NCBI GenBank assembly: GCA_021234155.1 | Contig: JAJEKV010000047.1 | Location: 52,744-116,743 of the forward strand | From: Isoetes taiwanensis | Lineage: Eukaryota > Streptophyta > Lycopodiopsida > Isoetales > Isoetaceae | Length of the DNA: 64,000 bases | Direction: 5' to 3' | Shown here: in pieces, positions 1 to 10,303 of the stretch | Numbering within the stretch: position 1 is the stretch's first letter | How the letters are laid out: each line of letters begins with the position of its first letter | Program-made: the position numbers and the translations under genes | The notes under the pieces: generated by a model | The model's input: only the letters and a program-made list of their open reading frames with translations | What the model was told of the DNA's origin: nothing | The model's database searches: none

Positions 1-426
1 AGTGTTTCTTAAAGTTGCATGCCCATATTGTAAGCCACCTATCATACTGTATTTCGGCTGCACATTAGAAAATAAAGGTAGAAATTTGATCTGTTTGTTT
101 GCTACAATTATTTTTTAAGTTTTATGGCATGTCTTTTGCCACAACATATTCTTTTTTCTGCCCCTTTTAATGCTGTGGGCACTTCAATCAACAGATTTTT
201 CACTCTTATTGATTATGCTATCTAATGCTTAGCAGGTCTTTTGTACCTATTATTCAAGATAGATGACTACAATTTGGCTGTAAATGACATATAATGAAGT
301 CGTTCTTATGTTTACTGTGCAAGACAACATTTAAATCAGTAAATGCATTTTGGTCAAACACTTTTAGAACTAGTGGAGATATTTACTCTACCCAGTCTCT
401 TTGCGGAGAGTAAGAGAATACTCAAG
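1..426. other. Intergenic, nothing recognised
   Basis: AT-rich sequence with short interrupted reading frames only. I see no domain, repeat or RNA gene here. Confidence 0.5.
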
Positions 427-535
427 CAGTTTTTGGGTTGCCCCTAGAGGGGCAATCCCTCATCCATGTGGGTTTATGGCACATTCTAGGTATATGCTAG
501 TATATGCCAGGATATATGCCAATGATTGCTCCAAA
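427..535 (+). repeat. Dispersed repeat R, copy 1
   Basis: About 100 bases starting TTTTTGGGTTGCCCCTA match a second copy at 43796-43906 with scattered substitutions. Both contain the short palindrome TTGCCCCT..AGGGGCAA, then ATGTGGGTTT and a run of ATATGCCA-like words. The copies are 43 kb apart in the same orientation. The family is not identified; a small non-autonomous element or SINE fragment is possible. Confidence 0.6.
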
Positions 536-599
536 CTTACTATCGGGTGTAAACTGGTGATGGCCGCTGGAGAAGAAGATAAGTAAATGGGCAGAGGAG

Positions 600-1131
600 C
601 ATGGCGTGCGGGTTGAGACTCAGGCTGGATTCCGACCACATAGATCTACCATAGATCATTTGCTTACCTTGAAGTCCATCTTCGACTCAGTGAAAGGTAC
701 GAAAAAACCAGTTTATGTCTCTTTTGTTGACTTCAAAAAAAACTTTTGATAAAGTCCCAAGAGTGAAACTTTGGAAAAGACTGGAAAAATTACAGGTGCC
801 CGAGCATTTAAGGCATGCAGTCTATGTGTTATATGAGAAGGTACTGGTCCAATTATCGTTTCCTCTCTTTCTAGATATGCAAGATTGTGTTGAAAGCAAT
901 GTTGGAGTAAAGCAAGGATGTCCAATGTCCCCGACATTGTTTGGTCTATTCATTGACAGTCTCGAAGGGTGGCTGCAACAAAGTGGCAATGGAGGCACGG
1001 AATTAAATGGGTATGTGGTTCAGTTGCTCATGTATGCAGATGATGTTATTTTTGCACGCACACGAGAGCACATGCAATGTCATTTGGATAGTTTGGCAAG
1101 ATTTTGTGATGAAACAGGCATGCTCACGTGA
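600..1131 (+). pseudogene. LINE reverse transcriptase fragment (copy 1)
   Basis: The translation contains the RT signatures FVDF (palm), GVKQGCPMSPTLFGLFID (fingers/palm) and YADDV, whose paired aspartates are the polymerase metal ligands. A run of eight A residues near 736-743 shifts the frame between FVDF and the following TFDKVP segment, and the frame is lost again near 1130. The family normally also has an N-terminal APE endonuclease, absent here through truncation. Inactive remnant. Confidence 0.9.
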
Positions 1132-1328
1132 ACTTGGAAAAAACAAATATCATGACCGTTGGAGCTCTCAAGCAAGATTTTCCATTCAAATGTAAGGGCA
1201 GCATTATAAAAAATGTGAAATATATAAGTACTTGGGACTAATAATAAGCAGGAACCACAAGTGGAATACATGTATTGCACAAAGAACTGAAGGCAGGCTA
1301 AAGGCCCTATTGGTCATGGCAGCTCAAG

Positions 1329-2224
1329 ATGAGAGTTTTTCAGTCATTAGTTCAGAGTGTTGTTCTATATGGGTGTGAAATTTGGGGACCGAGCTTGCCA
1401 CAATGCTTATGGGAAGACGTTGAACAAGTGTTGAAAAAAATTTTGCGCTTGGAATTGGGTGTGAAGGTTCAGACCCCATACTCGATGATGCTAGCTGAAT
1501 GCGGGCTCATGCCACTTGAAGGAGAAACGATCCTTAGATGTATCAGATATCTAAAGAAAGTGAAACTTATGGATAATGTTAGACTCCCACAATCTGCCAT
1601 GCTAGCTAGTGAAGAAAAGGGATGGTTTGCAGATGTAAAGAGATGGTTCAGCAAGTGGGACATCAAATGGGAAGATGCAGTCTTAGTTGATGATAGGAAG
1701 CTCAGGCAATGGGTTCATGTGAAAGTAAAGACAAAATTATGGCAGAATCCCAAGACTAAGATGATCTTATATAGACAAAATATGAATCCTACTCTAGATA
1801 CAACTGCTTAGTTGCAGGAGAATATTTCTATCAAGAAAAGACATAACATCTGCAGAATGCGTCTCACATCGCCTTGGAGTCGAAGTGGGGAGATAGGGAC
1901 AGCATATCCCGCGAACAATGCGAGATTGTAAAATTTGTGGTGGAGGAGAGGTAGAAGATGAAGAACATTTCCTCTTAAAATGCCCAGCATACACTTTGAT
2001 AAGAGCCCGATTTGACATAGTAGCAGATGATCTTAATACGTTCTTTTCATTAAAGGCAGATAAAATAGGATCTTATATGATAGAAACCTTACAATATAGA
2101 GAAACTTATGTAAAAAGTTTGAATGTTTTATTGGATGATAACGAGAGTATGAGTGAAAGTGAGGAGCTAGATGAGGGCTCCGTGACTCGTCTATTATTTT
2201 ATGATGACGTCAAAAATTTGTCGT
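1329..2224 (+). pseudogene. LINE C-terminal domain and zinc knuckle (copy 1)
   Basis: Two frames: 1329-1811 carries the post-RT extension (QSVVLYGCEIWG, then LELGVKVQTPYSMMLAECG), matching copies 2 and 3. 1918-2224 carries the cysteine/histidine motif CKICGG...EDEEHFLLKC typical of the LINE C-terminal nucleic-acid-binding knuckle. A stop at 1809-1811 and a frameshift separate them. The extreme C-terminus is acidic (ESMSESEELDEG), as in the other copies. Confidence 0.85.
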
Positions 2225-2229
2225 CTGTT

Positions 2230-2244
2230 AGGCCTGAGAGGCCT
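2230..2244 (+). other. LINE 3' terminal hairpin, copy 1
   Basis: AGGCC-TGAGA-GGCCT forms a perfect 5-bp stem shortly after the ORF end. Copies 2 and 3 have a hairpin at the same place with compensatory stem changes. It probably serves as the RT recognition structure on the LINE RNA. Confidence 0.65.
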
Positions 2245-2254
2245 CCCATAAACA

Positions 2255-2338
2255 TAATACATTTCATTTCATCTCTCTCCCTCTCCCTCCCCTCCCCTCC
2301 CCTCCCCCTCCCCTCCCCTCCCCTCTCCCTCTCTACTT
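2255..2338 (+). repeat. LINE 3' tail: TTTCAT then CTCCC-rich simple repeat
   Basis: After ATAATACA the sequence becomes TTTCATTTCAT and then CTCCCT/CCCCTC units. This is a microsatellite-like tail instead of poly(A). It ends where copy 2 begins. Confidence 0.8.
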
Positions 2339-2445
2339 TATGCTAAGCTTTTTGCTACTATTATGGACTCTAAACTTAGCACATGGGCAGAGGAGATGAA
2401 TGTAAGAGCAACTGGTCAAGCAGGTTTTAGGCCTAAGACCATTTA

Positions 2446-3213
2446 TTGACGATGCGTGCTATGATGGACTCGGTTATCGGAAAAAAGAAACCATTGTACG
2501 CTGCATTTGTAGATTTTAGTAAAGCTTTTGATATGATAAACATGGAACATTTATGGGATCGATTGGTTGAGTTAAATGTACCCGAAAAATTGAGACATGC
2601 AGTATGGAAGCTTTATGAGAAAGTACTTATCCAGCTTTCATTTCCATATGTCAGTGAACAAAGGGTAGAAAGCAACATGGGAGTGAAGCAGGGATGTCCT
2701 CTATCACCCACATTGTTTGGACTCTTCATAGATCAGCTTGAAAACTGGATTGAGCAGTATGGTGGAGATGGCACGCCGCTATTCGGGTATGTTATCTCGC
2801 TCTTGTTATATGCCGATGACGTGGTTTTGCTTTCACATAGCATAAATGGGTTGCAGAAGCATCTAGATGCATTGTCCTCCTTTTGTGACGCCAAAAGCAT
2901 GCGTGTTAATCTCGCCAAAACAAAAATTGTAGTCTTTGGAGCATCCAAAGTTGACCATGTTCAGTTATATTATAAGGGCGAGTTATTGGATATTACAGAT
3001 CACTATAAATATCTTGGACTTGTAGTAGATAAAAGCCCCAACTGGAATCAAGCAGCAGATCAGAAAATTAATGCAGGGCTTAAAGCTCTATATGCGATGC
3101 AGCGCCATTGTGTGAGGGCTGAAATCTGGAATTTTAGCATGAAAAAAATGCTATATAGCACACTAGTGAGATCTGTTGTGCTATATGGTCGCGGAGATTT
3201 GGGTAGGGACTAG
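2446..3213 (+). pseudogene. LINE reverse transcriptase (copy 2)
   Basis: An open stretch of 255 codons covers most of the RT catalytic domain: FVDFSKAFDM (first catalytic Asp), GVKQGCPLSPTLFGLFIDQL, LLYADDVV (YADD), then the thumb with KTKIVVFG and YKYLGLVVD. An in-frame stop (TGA, 2448-2450) lies before the RT core, and the frame is lost near 3200 in the VVLYG segment. The remainder continues at 3300-4025. Not functional, but the catalytic residues are preserved. Confidence 0.92.
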
Positions 3214-3299
3214 CTTCTGATACATGGAAAAAGGTAGAAAAGATACAGAAAAGATTTCTTAGAACAGAGCTTGGGGTCAAGGTTCAGACGCCATATGAC

Positions 3300-4025
3300 A
3301 TGATGCTAGTTGAGTCCGGGATGTTAACACTTGAAGCAGAAGCCTTGTGTCAAACACTTAAGTATGTTTGTAAGATTTTGTATTCCACGCCAAATAATAG
3401 TTTGCCCCGGATGGCCCTGGAGGAAACACGTGAAAAAGGATGGTTTGCATATATGGAAATATGGATGGCAAAATGGGGGATGCACATGCAGGACTTGCGG
3501 TTAAACAAGGATGACATTAAGAAGTGGGTATCAGGTAGCTTTTTTCGATGCAGCTGGAGGGATGGCGGGGTGAAGAAAGAGTTTTACAGAAACCAGATCA
3601 ATCCTACTTTGCAAGCAGGCAAGTATTTGGAGGAACACATAAGCACTAAGCACATACATGCTATTTGCAGGATTAGGCTGAGCTCACACAAACTAGGGGT
3701 GGAGGTTGGCAGGTGGAATAATATCCCACATGAGTTATGCCTTTGCCAGCTTTGTGGAAATTCTGATCTTGAGGACGAGTCTCATGTTCTACTGCATTGC
3801 CCTGTGTATACAAGCATACGAGAGAAACACCAGGTTCATGCGCATACACTTACAGAGTTTTTTGACCTCTCGGGTACAATTATGGGCCGGTATATAACTG
3901 AAATGTTGGACTGTAGAGAGAACAAACGTAAGGCACTAAATATAGCTGAATTGAGCGAGATAGATGAGGGAGGGACTAATGCATTTTCGTCTGAGGATGC
4001 GTTAGATGAATGGTTGTATAGTTGA
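3300..4025 (+). pseudogene. LINE C-terminal region with zinc knuckle (copy 2)
   Basis: 241 codons homologous to the post-RT part of copies 1 and 3, with conserved blocks TREKGWFAYMEIWM, FYRNQINPTL and ICRIRLSSHKLGVEVGRW. The C-terminal knuckle CQLCGNSDLEDESHVLLHC is about 80 residues from the end, followed by an acidic end (SSEDALDEW). The open reading frame ends naturally at TGA 4023-4025, next to the conserved 3' UTR. Confidence 0.88.
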
Positions 4026-4041
4026 TGTACTTACGGGATGT

Positions 4042-4067
4042 CTTATAGACCTGGCGGTCTGAAAGAC
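4042..4067 (+). other. LINE 3' terminal hairpin, copy 2 (two stacked stems)
   Basis: The inner stem AGACC-TGGC-GGTCT (4047-4060) is enclosed by an outer pairing of GTCTT with AAGAC. Compared with copy 1, the middle pair changed from G-C to A-T with both sides altered, which supports a selected RNA structure. Confidence 0.65.
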
Positions 4068-4129
4068 ATAATAAATACAATCTCTAGGTCTCAAAGACGT
4101 AATAAATACTCAAAGATGAATAGGCAAGT

Positions 4130-5191
4130 GTGGTGGATTATTGTTTAGCTAAGCCCTCTTTTATTCAACAAGTTGTAAATTTTGCTATTGGGAAAGATAA
4201 TATTGAATCAGATCATGAGCCTCTTTTTCTTGACCTTTGCATTGCTGGTTTGCCTAAGCATAAGGTTGTGTCACAAGCACTCCTTAAACCTATTATGAGG
4301 TATGATAAATCTGATATGTACAAAGCTTGTTGTGAGAAAAATGCCTCTACTATCACATGGCCAACTAATGCGACAGAACTCAGTCATGCCCTTACTCAGA
4401 TGGTCCTTGAATCTGCTAATACATGTTTTGTGTCGCACAGGCAGAGAATGGGGCTGCCTTGCAATGGTTGGTTTGACTATGAATGCAGGATGCAAAGAAG
4501 ACAATTCAAATTAGCAAAGGGGGATGCGAAGGCCTTGGCAAGAAGGGAGTACATCAGAATGGTTAAGAGGAAGAAACCGGCTTATTTGCGTAAGAAACAT
4601 GAGCAGATGGTCATAGAATTATTGGCATATCCGAAGAAGTTTTGGAATAGATTGAAACCTTCCCAAAAACCGAGTACAATGGTAGAGGTTGGTGCTTTGA
4701 TGAATCATATTAAACATCTCTATCATGTGCCAGGTGTGGACACAAAAATGGATGGGGCATATGAGGAGGGCTTGTGTTTCTCTTTGGAGGACGTGCAGGA
4801 TGGGCTCCAAAGATTATCCAATGGTAAGGCAGCAGATTCCGAAGGGCTTATGGCTGAAATGTTTAAATGGGCAGGTGATAGTGTGGTAGAAGTCTTGGTA
4901 AAGTTGTGCAATGCTGTCTTGTTTGAAGGCTTCCCACGCACATGGCAAGTGAATAGGGTGGTCCCTCTTCATAAGGCAGGTGATGAGTCTGATCCAAATA
5001 ACTACCGTATGATTATGATATGTAGTTTTTATGCCAAGCTTTTTGCTAACATGTTGAACGCTAAAATAAGCACATGGTTCGAGGTTCATAATGTAAGAGC
5101 AAAGGGCAAAAAATTTGGTTTTAGGGGCGAAGAGGTCTACAACAGATCATTTGGTTACCATGAGAGCCATGATGGATTCAGTGGTTGGTAA
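4130..5191 (+). pseudogene. LINE APE endonuclease end and RT N-terminus (copy 3)
   Basis: The first residues (VVDYCLAKPS...ESDHEPLFLDL) match the last motif of AP-endonuclease-like LINE nucleases, where SDH supplies the catalytic Asp-His. A helical linker follows, then the RT start with LSNGKAADSEGLMAEMFKW, RTWQVNRVVPLHKAGD and NNYRMIMI, and the KLFANMLNAKI motif. This places the family among APE-type LINEs. The frame shifts near 5110-5190 into the next segment. Confidence 0.88.
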
Positions 5192-5720
5192 GAAGAAACC
5201 TTTATATGCATTGTTTGTTGATTTCTCTAAAGCTTTTGATATGGTTGGAAGAGGACATTTGTGGGATAGAATGTCAGCTCTTGGTGTGCCTGTTGAGTAT
5301 ACGCATGCAGTGGCCAAACTTTATGATAAAGTATTGGTTCAGCTTTCTTTCCCATACACCAGTGATGAGTATGTTGAAAGCAATATGGGGGTTAAGCAGG
5401 GCTGCCCACTATCGCCCACACTTTTTGGTTTGTTCATAGACCAACTGGAGGATTGGATCTGTCAAAATGGTGGTGATGGAACGCCTCTATATGGATATGT
5501 TCTTCTACTATTGTTGTATGCCGATGATGTTGTTCTATTATCTAGGAGTGTAGCGGGTCTACAAAAGCACTTGGATGCTCTTGAGGGATTTTGTGACACG
5601 AAAAGCATGCGGGTCAACATGGCTAAGACCAAGGTTGTAGTGTTTGGAGCTACCAAGGTAGATCATGTAAAGGTATTTTACAAAGGAGAGCCTATTGACA
5701 TTGTGGATAGTTATAAGTAG
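5115..5720 (+). pseudogene. LINE reverse transcriptase core (copy 3)
   Basis: 201 codons with TTDHLVTMRAMMDS, FVDFSKAFDMV, GVKQGCPLSPTLFGLFIDQL, LLYADDVVLLS and KTKVVVFG. All RT catalytic aspartates are kept. The frame ends at a TAG (5718-5720) in the SYK segment where copies 1 and 2 continue into YLGL, so a short deletion or frameshift broke the thumb. Confidence 0.92.
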
Positions 5721-5969
5721 TCCCAACTGGAATATAGCGGCTGAGCAAAAAGCGGATGGTGGGCTTAAGGCTCTCTATGCCATGCAACGCAGGTGTAGGA
5801 AAGCAGATATATGGGATTTCAGCATGAAGAAGCAGTTATATATTGCTTTGGTGCAATCGATGGTGCTATATGGATGTGAGGTATGGGGGGCCAGGTTTGG
5901 CGTTGGATAGATGGAAGAAAATTGAAAAAATGAGAAAAAGATTCTTTCGTCTTTGAGCTTGGAACTAAG

Positions 5970-6614
5970 ATGCAAACACCATATGATATGCTGTTAGTGG
6001 AATGTGGGATGCTCTCCTTGGAAGCGGAAGCACTTTGTAGGACTCTTCATTATGTGCATAAGGTGCTCTATGTAATGTCGAATGATAGTTTGCCAAGGTT
6101 GGCATTGGAGGAGACACGCACGAAAGGATGGTTCTTGGACATAGAGGGGTGGCTAGCCGATGGGGATGCATATGGATGATTTGGAAAATTGTAAGGATAA
6201 TATCTGAGGTTGGGTTGTGGATAATGTAACCCGTGGTGTGTCTTTGGGAGAGAAGGTGCGGTTAAGAAGGAGTTCTACAGGGTCCATATCAATCCCATGC
6301 TACAAGGGGCCAGTTACTTACACGAACACATTTTTGTTAAACAGAGACAGGCTATATGTAAGATGAGGTTAAGCTCACACAGGCTTGGGGTGGAGTTGGG
6401 GAGATGGATTGATATTCCACATGAGCTTAGGTCGTGCAAGTTGTGTGACTGTAGGACTCTTGAGGATGAGGCACATGTGCTACTTCACTGTTCATCATAT
6501 GCCACATTGCGTGATAAACATGGCATGAAAGCTTATACACTTGCTGAATTTTTTAACTACCCTGTGGGGCGTATATACTTGCTGTTTTGGACCATAGAGA
6601 AAGATGTTTGAAAG
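5970..6614 (+). pseudogene. LINE C-terminal region with zinc knuckle (copy 3)
   Basis: 5970-6179 (MQTPYDMLLVECGMLSLEAEALCRTL) and 6297-6611 are colinear with copy 2. The second part holds CKLCDCRTLEDEAHVLLHC and then YATLRDKHGMKAYTLAEFF. The family-specific sequence continues through a DHRERCLKAME-like segment, after which the sequence switches to a different LINE (L1 type), marking the insertion point. Confidence 0.85.
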
Positions 6615-7747
6615 CAATGGAGAAGTGTTTATTGGCTTTAGGGTTTGGTATCCCATTCACAAGAGATGTCATGAAGTTGCATACTTCAGCAAGATCTACA
6701 GTACTCTTCCAGGGAGAGCCCTCTGTTGTCTTTCCTGTTGGTAGAGGAGTTCGTCAAGGTTGCCCCTTGGCTCCATTGCTTTTTACAATAGTGGCAGAGG
6801 TGCTTTCACAATTATTTTCTAGTGCTGCTGAGGATGATGTGATCAGGGGTCTTCCTATGGAAAATGGCTCTCAAGAACTTATTAATCAGTATGCAGATGA
6901 TACCTTTCTATTTTTGAAAGCAGATGCTGATAATCTCCAAAATGCAAAGCTTTTGCTTGGCACATTTTCCTTAGCCTCTGGAGTTTTGGTCAGTTGGCAA
7001 AAGTGTTCTGCTTTGTGGACTCTAGATGATGAAGTCCCACCATGTGTTCTTGCTTACCCCTGGCAGGTGTTGCCTCATGGGAAGGCAACCAAGCTTATCC
7101 CAGTGGGTATTCATGTTTCAACTTCTGATGCTTGGGATGTTATAATCGAGGGGTTACGGAGGCACCTTTTTTGGTGGGATACGGCTAAGCTATCTATGCC
7201 TGGAAGGGTAACAATTGCTAAGCATGTCTTAAGCAACACACATGTCTATATGGCTTCTGCCATTCTTGCTTCCCACTTAAAGTTTCAGGAGATTGTGGGT
7301 GTTGTTAGAAACTTTATCTGGGGTGGAAATGAAGCAGGGGTAGTGGTGAAGGTTGCATGGTCTAAGTGTATAAAACCTAAGTCTGCTGGAGGTTTGGGCA
7401 TGACAGATTTCCATTTGCAGAGTAAGGTTATGATCTCAAAATTCATTTGGCGGCTTTTCGTAGGTAAGGATGATTCTCCTGGGTTACGGCTTATTGCACA
7501 GGCTCTTACCTACTGTATCCCTTTTGGTAAAGTCACACTCAAACCTGTTCTTCCATGGAGTTTATTTTATGAGTTGCGGCCTTATCATAATGCTTCTCCA
7601 TTCTTAAAGGGATTGTTAGATTCCTGGCACCTGGTCAAAACTTTATTTCACATCAGTCCAACTGCTTGTGTACAGTTGACTGCACCTTGTTGGTGGATCC
7701 CTCTGGTAGACAATCAACCACTTTGCTTTTACAAAGGCACCCATTGA
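6615..7747 (+). pseudogene. L1 LINE reverse transcriptase
   Basis: Most of a 386-codon frame (its first codons belong to the host LINE). It shows GRGVRQGCPLAPLLFTIVAE, INQYADDTFLF (YADD) and the plant-L1 thumb/connection motifs LSMPGRVTIAKHVL, NFIWGGNE and KSAGGLGMTDFHLQ. The N-terminal endonuclease and the first RT blocks are missing. It differs clearly from LINE family 1 in motif wording, so it is a separate clade. Confidence 0.92.
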
Positions 7748-7927
7748 CTCAAAGGCGTTGGAAAAGTGCTGGAATCTTAACTATTGCAAATGATGGTATG
7801 ACTCGAGCCGGCTTGTTGACATGGGAGGCTTTTCGGGTTAAAGTTTCTATTGGGGCGATGGGATAGAGTTCTTTGGCAAAAGTTGCTGATTTTCTACTGA
7901 CCTATTACGCCACACCAAGAAGATATT

Positions 7928-8630
7928 TTGGTTTGGGTTTGTCATGAAGAAATTAAGGAGTGCAAACTTGTGAACTCTATGTATCGGTTGTTGCTTGATA
8001 CTGATATTCTTCCTCCGTCTAATAAGTGGTCTCTTCAACTTCCTCCTCTTCAATGGCAGAAGGTGTGGTCTTGGGCATGGGACAAGCTACTTCATCCTAA
8101 AGTGGCAGTTCTTTGGTGGCAGATTCTTCATAGGTGTCTGCAGGGTTAATGTGCTTATCCATAAGTTTAACCCTAGAATATCAAATCGGTGTCCGGTATG
8201 CAAGCGTGGATCCGAGACCATTAAGCATTGCTTTTTCATGTGTGAACACCTTAGGCAGGTATGGGACTGGTTGTTTTCCCTTTTTGGTTTCACTAACAAG
8301 TCAACAACCGCTTTTTGGCAATTTACCCAAGTACACGGGGACAGAGTTACAAGGCCGGGCTTTTCATCTAGCAGCGGGATGGTTGCTTTGGACTATCTGG
8401 AAAAGACGAAGATTGGTAATCTTCAAAGGTCTGGATGTGGCAGATAATCGTGTTCTCCAAGAAGCTCAAGGTTACATTGTAAAGTCGTACCATTGTTCTT
8501 CACTTGCCCCTCGCAAGAGGCGATTGATTTTTGAGGAGTATTTGGATGTGCACTCAGGTTGCTTCACTCGGTGGGTCTCCGCTTATCCGCTGAGATTTTA
8601 TTCCTGTCTCTGCATTTATACTTGTATTTG
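7928..8630 (+). pseudogene. L1 LINE C-terminal zf-RVT region
   Basis: Three overlapping frames together carry the usual plant LINE C-terminus: KVWSWAWDKLLHPKVAVLWW (7928 frame), then RISNRCPVCKRGSETIKHCF (7995 frame, the CxxC...HC zinc motif), then FHLAAGWLLWTIWKRRRLVIF (8134 frame). The frame switches show at least two small indels. zf-RVT domains bind nucleic acid at the end of LINE ORF2. Confidence 0.85.
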
Positions 8631-8668
8631 ACTCTTTGATTGAATAAAGTCTGACGTCCTTCAACAAA

Positions 8669-8800
8669 AAAGAGGAGGACGAGGAAGAGATTGAGGGGGT
8701 TAATGCATTATTATCCGATGATGTATTAGATGAACTTTTCTATAATTACTAATGTACTGGTTTGGACGTCTCATAGGCCTGGCGGTCTCCTCAGGCCGTA
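8669..8800 (+). pseudogene. 3' remnant of LINE copy 3
   Basis: After the L1 tail the host LINE resumes with an acidic segment (EEDEEEIEGVNALLSDDVLDEL) aligned with the C-termini of copies 1 and 2, a stop at about 8750, and the conserved 3' UTR ending in GTAATAATCTC. Confidence 0.8.
8775..8788 (+). other. LINE 3' terminal hairpin, copy 3
   Basis: AGGCC-TGGC-GGTCT pairs with one G-T wobble at the position that is G-C in copy 1 and A-T in copy 2. An outer stem GTCT/AGGC is also possible. Confidence 0.6.
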
Positions 8801-8804
8801 ATAA

Positions 8805-8829
8805 TCTCATCTCATCTCATCTCACCCTC

Positions 8830-8866
<37 letters not shown>

Positions 8867-8912
8867 CCCCTCACCCCTCTCTCCCTCTCTCCCTCTCTCC
8901 CTCTGTCCCTCT

Positions 8913-8990
<78 letters not shown>
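8805..8990 (+). repeat. LINE tail grading into CT microsatellite
   Basis: (ATCTC)n at the LINE 3' end passes into (CCCTCA)n, then (CTCCCT)n, then an uninterrupted (CT)n of about 60 bases. The successive units look derived from one another. Confidence 0.85.
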
Positions 8991-9493
8991 CGTCGGCCAC
9001 ATGCTCCAAAATTTTTTATCTCTCGTGCTGCTCGGAGAGATAATTTTATATCGTATAGCATGAGATGCCGAAGATAATAATCTCGTGGCTTAACAATGTG
9101 GATTAAAGGGCAAAAATAAAAGATAGACTGAAAAATAAAATAGGCGTCGGATTTTTTTTCGAATCTCCTTCTTAAAAGGCGCACTATGGCGGGAAAGGTC
9201 ATAGACCAGGAGTCGACCCGGAAGGTCTTAAGGTCGACCAGAAGCCGTTCTTTCAGATGCAGGCCGGTAGGGTTCCAAGTTTTCCAAATGAAAACACATA
9301 GGGTTTCAGATCTGGGGTTTCGTTGAAGAAGCTGCCCTGTTGCAGCACGATTTAAGGTCACTGTTGCACGATTCGGCCCTGTTGCACCGAAATGAAGATT
9401 GTAGCTCCGGTGTTAAGAAAGGGGCGCTCCAGAACGCCCAATTTTTCCTGCTTTAATTTGATCTTCAGAAGTTCAAAATTTGATTTCCGGAAG
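8991..9493. other. Intergenic, nothing recognised
   Basis: Unique-looking sequence downstream of the CT repeat. Open frames exist but show no domain. A TGTTGCAC(G) word recurs around 9340-9390. Confidence 0.4.
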
Positions 9494-9680
9494 CTTATAT
9501 CTGTGAAATGGTTTTTTTTGTGCTCAAGAGCAGATGCTTCTTCCCCTGCTTATATCTGTGAAATTGGTTTGTTTTGTGCTCAAGAACAGATGCTTCTTCC
9601 CCTGCATCTTCCCCTGCTTATATCTGTGAAATCAATTTTTTTGGTGCTCAAGAAGTAGATGCTTCTTCCCCTGCATCTAT
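9494..9680 (+). repeat. Tandem repeat, 3 units of 55-68 bp
   Basis: Units start at 9494, 9549 and 9617 with CTTATATCTGTGAAAT and end with GATGCTTCTTCCCCTG. The second unit has an internal duplication of ATCTTCCCCTG, giving the longer period. Confidence 0.85.
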
Positions 9681-10303
9681 TTTCGCATTGCTTTGATATA
9701 TTATCCCTGATGGAAGTGGAAAAGGAAGCAGAAAAGAAAATTATAATGTAGCAGATGGGCTTCTAATTCATGAGCTTTCTATCAACATAGATGAATCTAG
9801 CATGATTGGTGCAAACAGGTATTCCTGCTTCTTATAACTAGTTCTAGCAGCAAGTCTCTCTATACGAAGAACAAACGGAAGCAGAGCCTTACAGATTTGT
9901 ATGGGCGCCATAGCCAAGCTCATAATGGGTAATATGTTCTGGTATGGCAAAGGCAAGTCTACAGAGCCAAGTGCGGCAGTGCCAAAGGCATTCGGCGCCG
10001 CCGCCGCCACAGGTGTTCTAGCAGCACGAAATTTTTCCATGCTCTCTTTCCATTTGTCGTAGAAGACAAGGAAAAAGCTTTCAGAGGAAATAGCTGCTAG
10101 CTGCCAGAAAATATTTCAGGGGAAAAAAAGAACTTCCGGAGAGTACACCTTTAACAATTAAAAGTCAATGGGAATGTCCCTCTCTCCCGTTAAGGAGAAA
10201 TTGTCTCTCGAGATGAGAGTCAAGAAAACCTGGTCACCCATCTCTCCCCTCTTCCCATCTCTCGTATTGTCTCTCGTAATCTCTAAGTCCACATGTGGCC
10301 AAC
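9681..10303. other. Intergenic, no supported gene
   Basis: A minus-strand frame at 9768-10040 (with an alanine-rich stretch) is open but matches no family I know. The stretch 10180-10300 is rich in TCTCTCG words leading into the CT repeat. Confidence 0.35.

Larger units (their letters stand above)
577..2340 (+). mobile_element. LINE family 1, copy 1 (5'-truncated, decayed)
   Basis: A non-LTR retrotransposon whose 5' end is lost. It opens inside the RT fingers (QAGFRPH-like, about 625-650), then has the catalytic RT region, a C-terminal extension, a cysteine-rich knuckle and a 3' UTR ending in a hairpin (2230-2244) and a CTCCC-rich tail. The reading frame is broken several times. 5' truncation and a 3' simple tail are what target-primed reverse transcription leaves. 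It is followed directly by copy 2 in the same orientation. Confidence 0.9.
2341..4112 (+). mobile_element. LINE family 1, copy 2 (5'-truncated)
   Basis: It starts inside the RT domain at a KLFA-like motif directly after the tail of copy 1, and runs through RT, C-terminal extension and zinc knuckle to a 3' UTR with hairpin 4047-4060. The last part of the 3' UTR is duplicated: AAGACATAATAAATAC is followed by AAAGACGTAATAAATAC. It is less decayed than copy 1, with long open frames at 2446-3213 and 3300-4025. Confidence 0.9.
6615..8668 (+). mobile_element. Plant L1-type LINE, 5'-truncated, inserted in LINE copy 3
   Basis: Sequence of a second LINE clade replaces the host element between its AME codons and its acidic C-terminus. 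It begins within the RT (LLALGFG...), continues through the L1 thumb and a zf-RVT-like region, and ends with a polyadenylation-type AATAAA (8644) and a short A-rich tail CAACAAAAAAG. I could not define a clear target duplication. Confidence 0.85.
4113..8830 (+). mobile_element. LINE family 1, copy 3 (longest; split by an L1 insertion)
   Basis: It begins in the last third of the endonuclease domain and continues through RT, C-terminal extension and zinc knuckle to about 6614. There a 2-kb plant L1 LINE is inserted, and the host element resumes at about 8669 with the acidic C-terminus, 3' UTR and hairpin 8775-8788. Head-to-tail with copies 1 and 2. Several frameshifts and stops make it inactive. 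Confidence 0.88.

Noticed and set aside
8822-9361. Coding frames made of RERERE or SLSLSL repeats, also at 10158-10569
   Set aside because: These are translations of CT/GA microsatellites.
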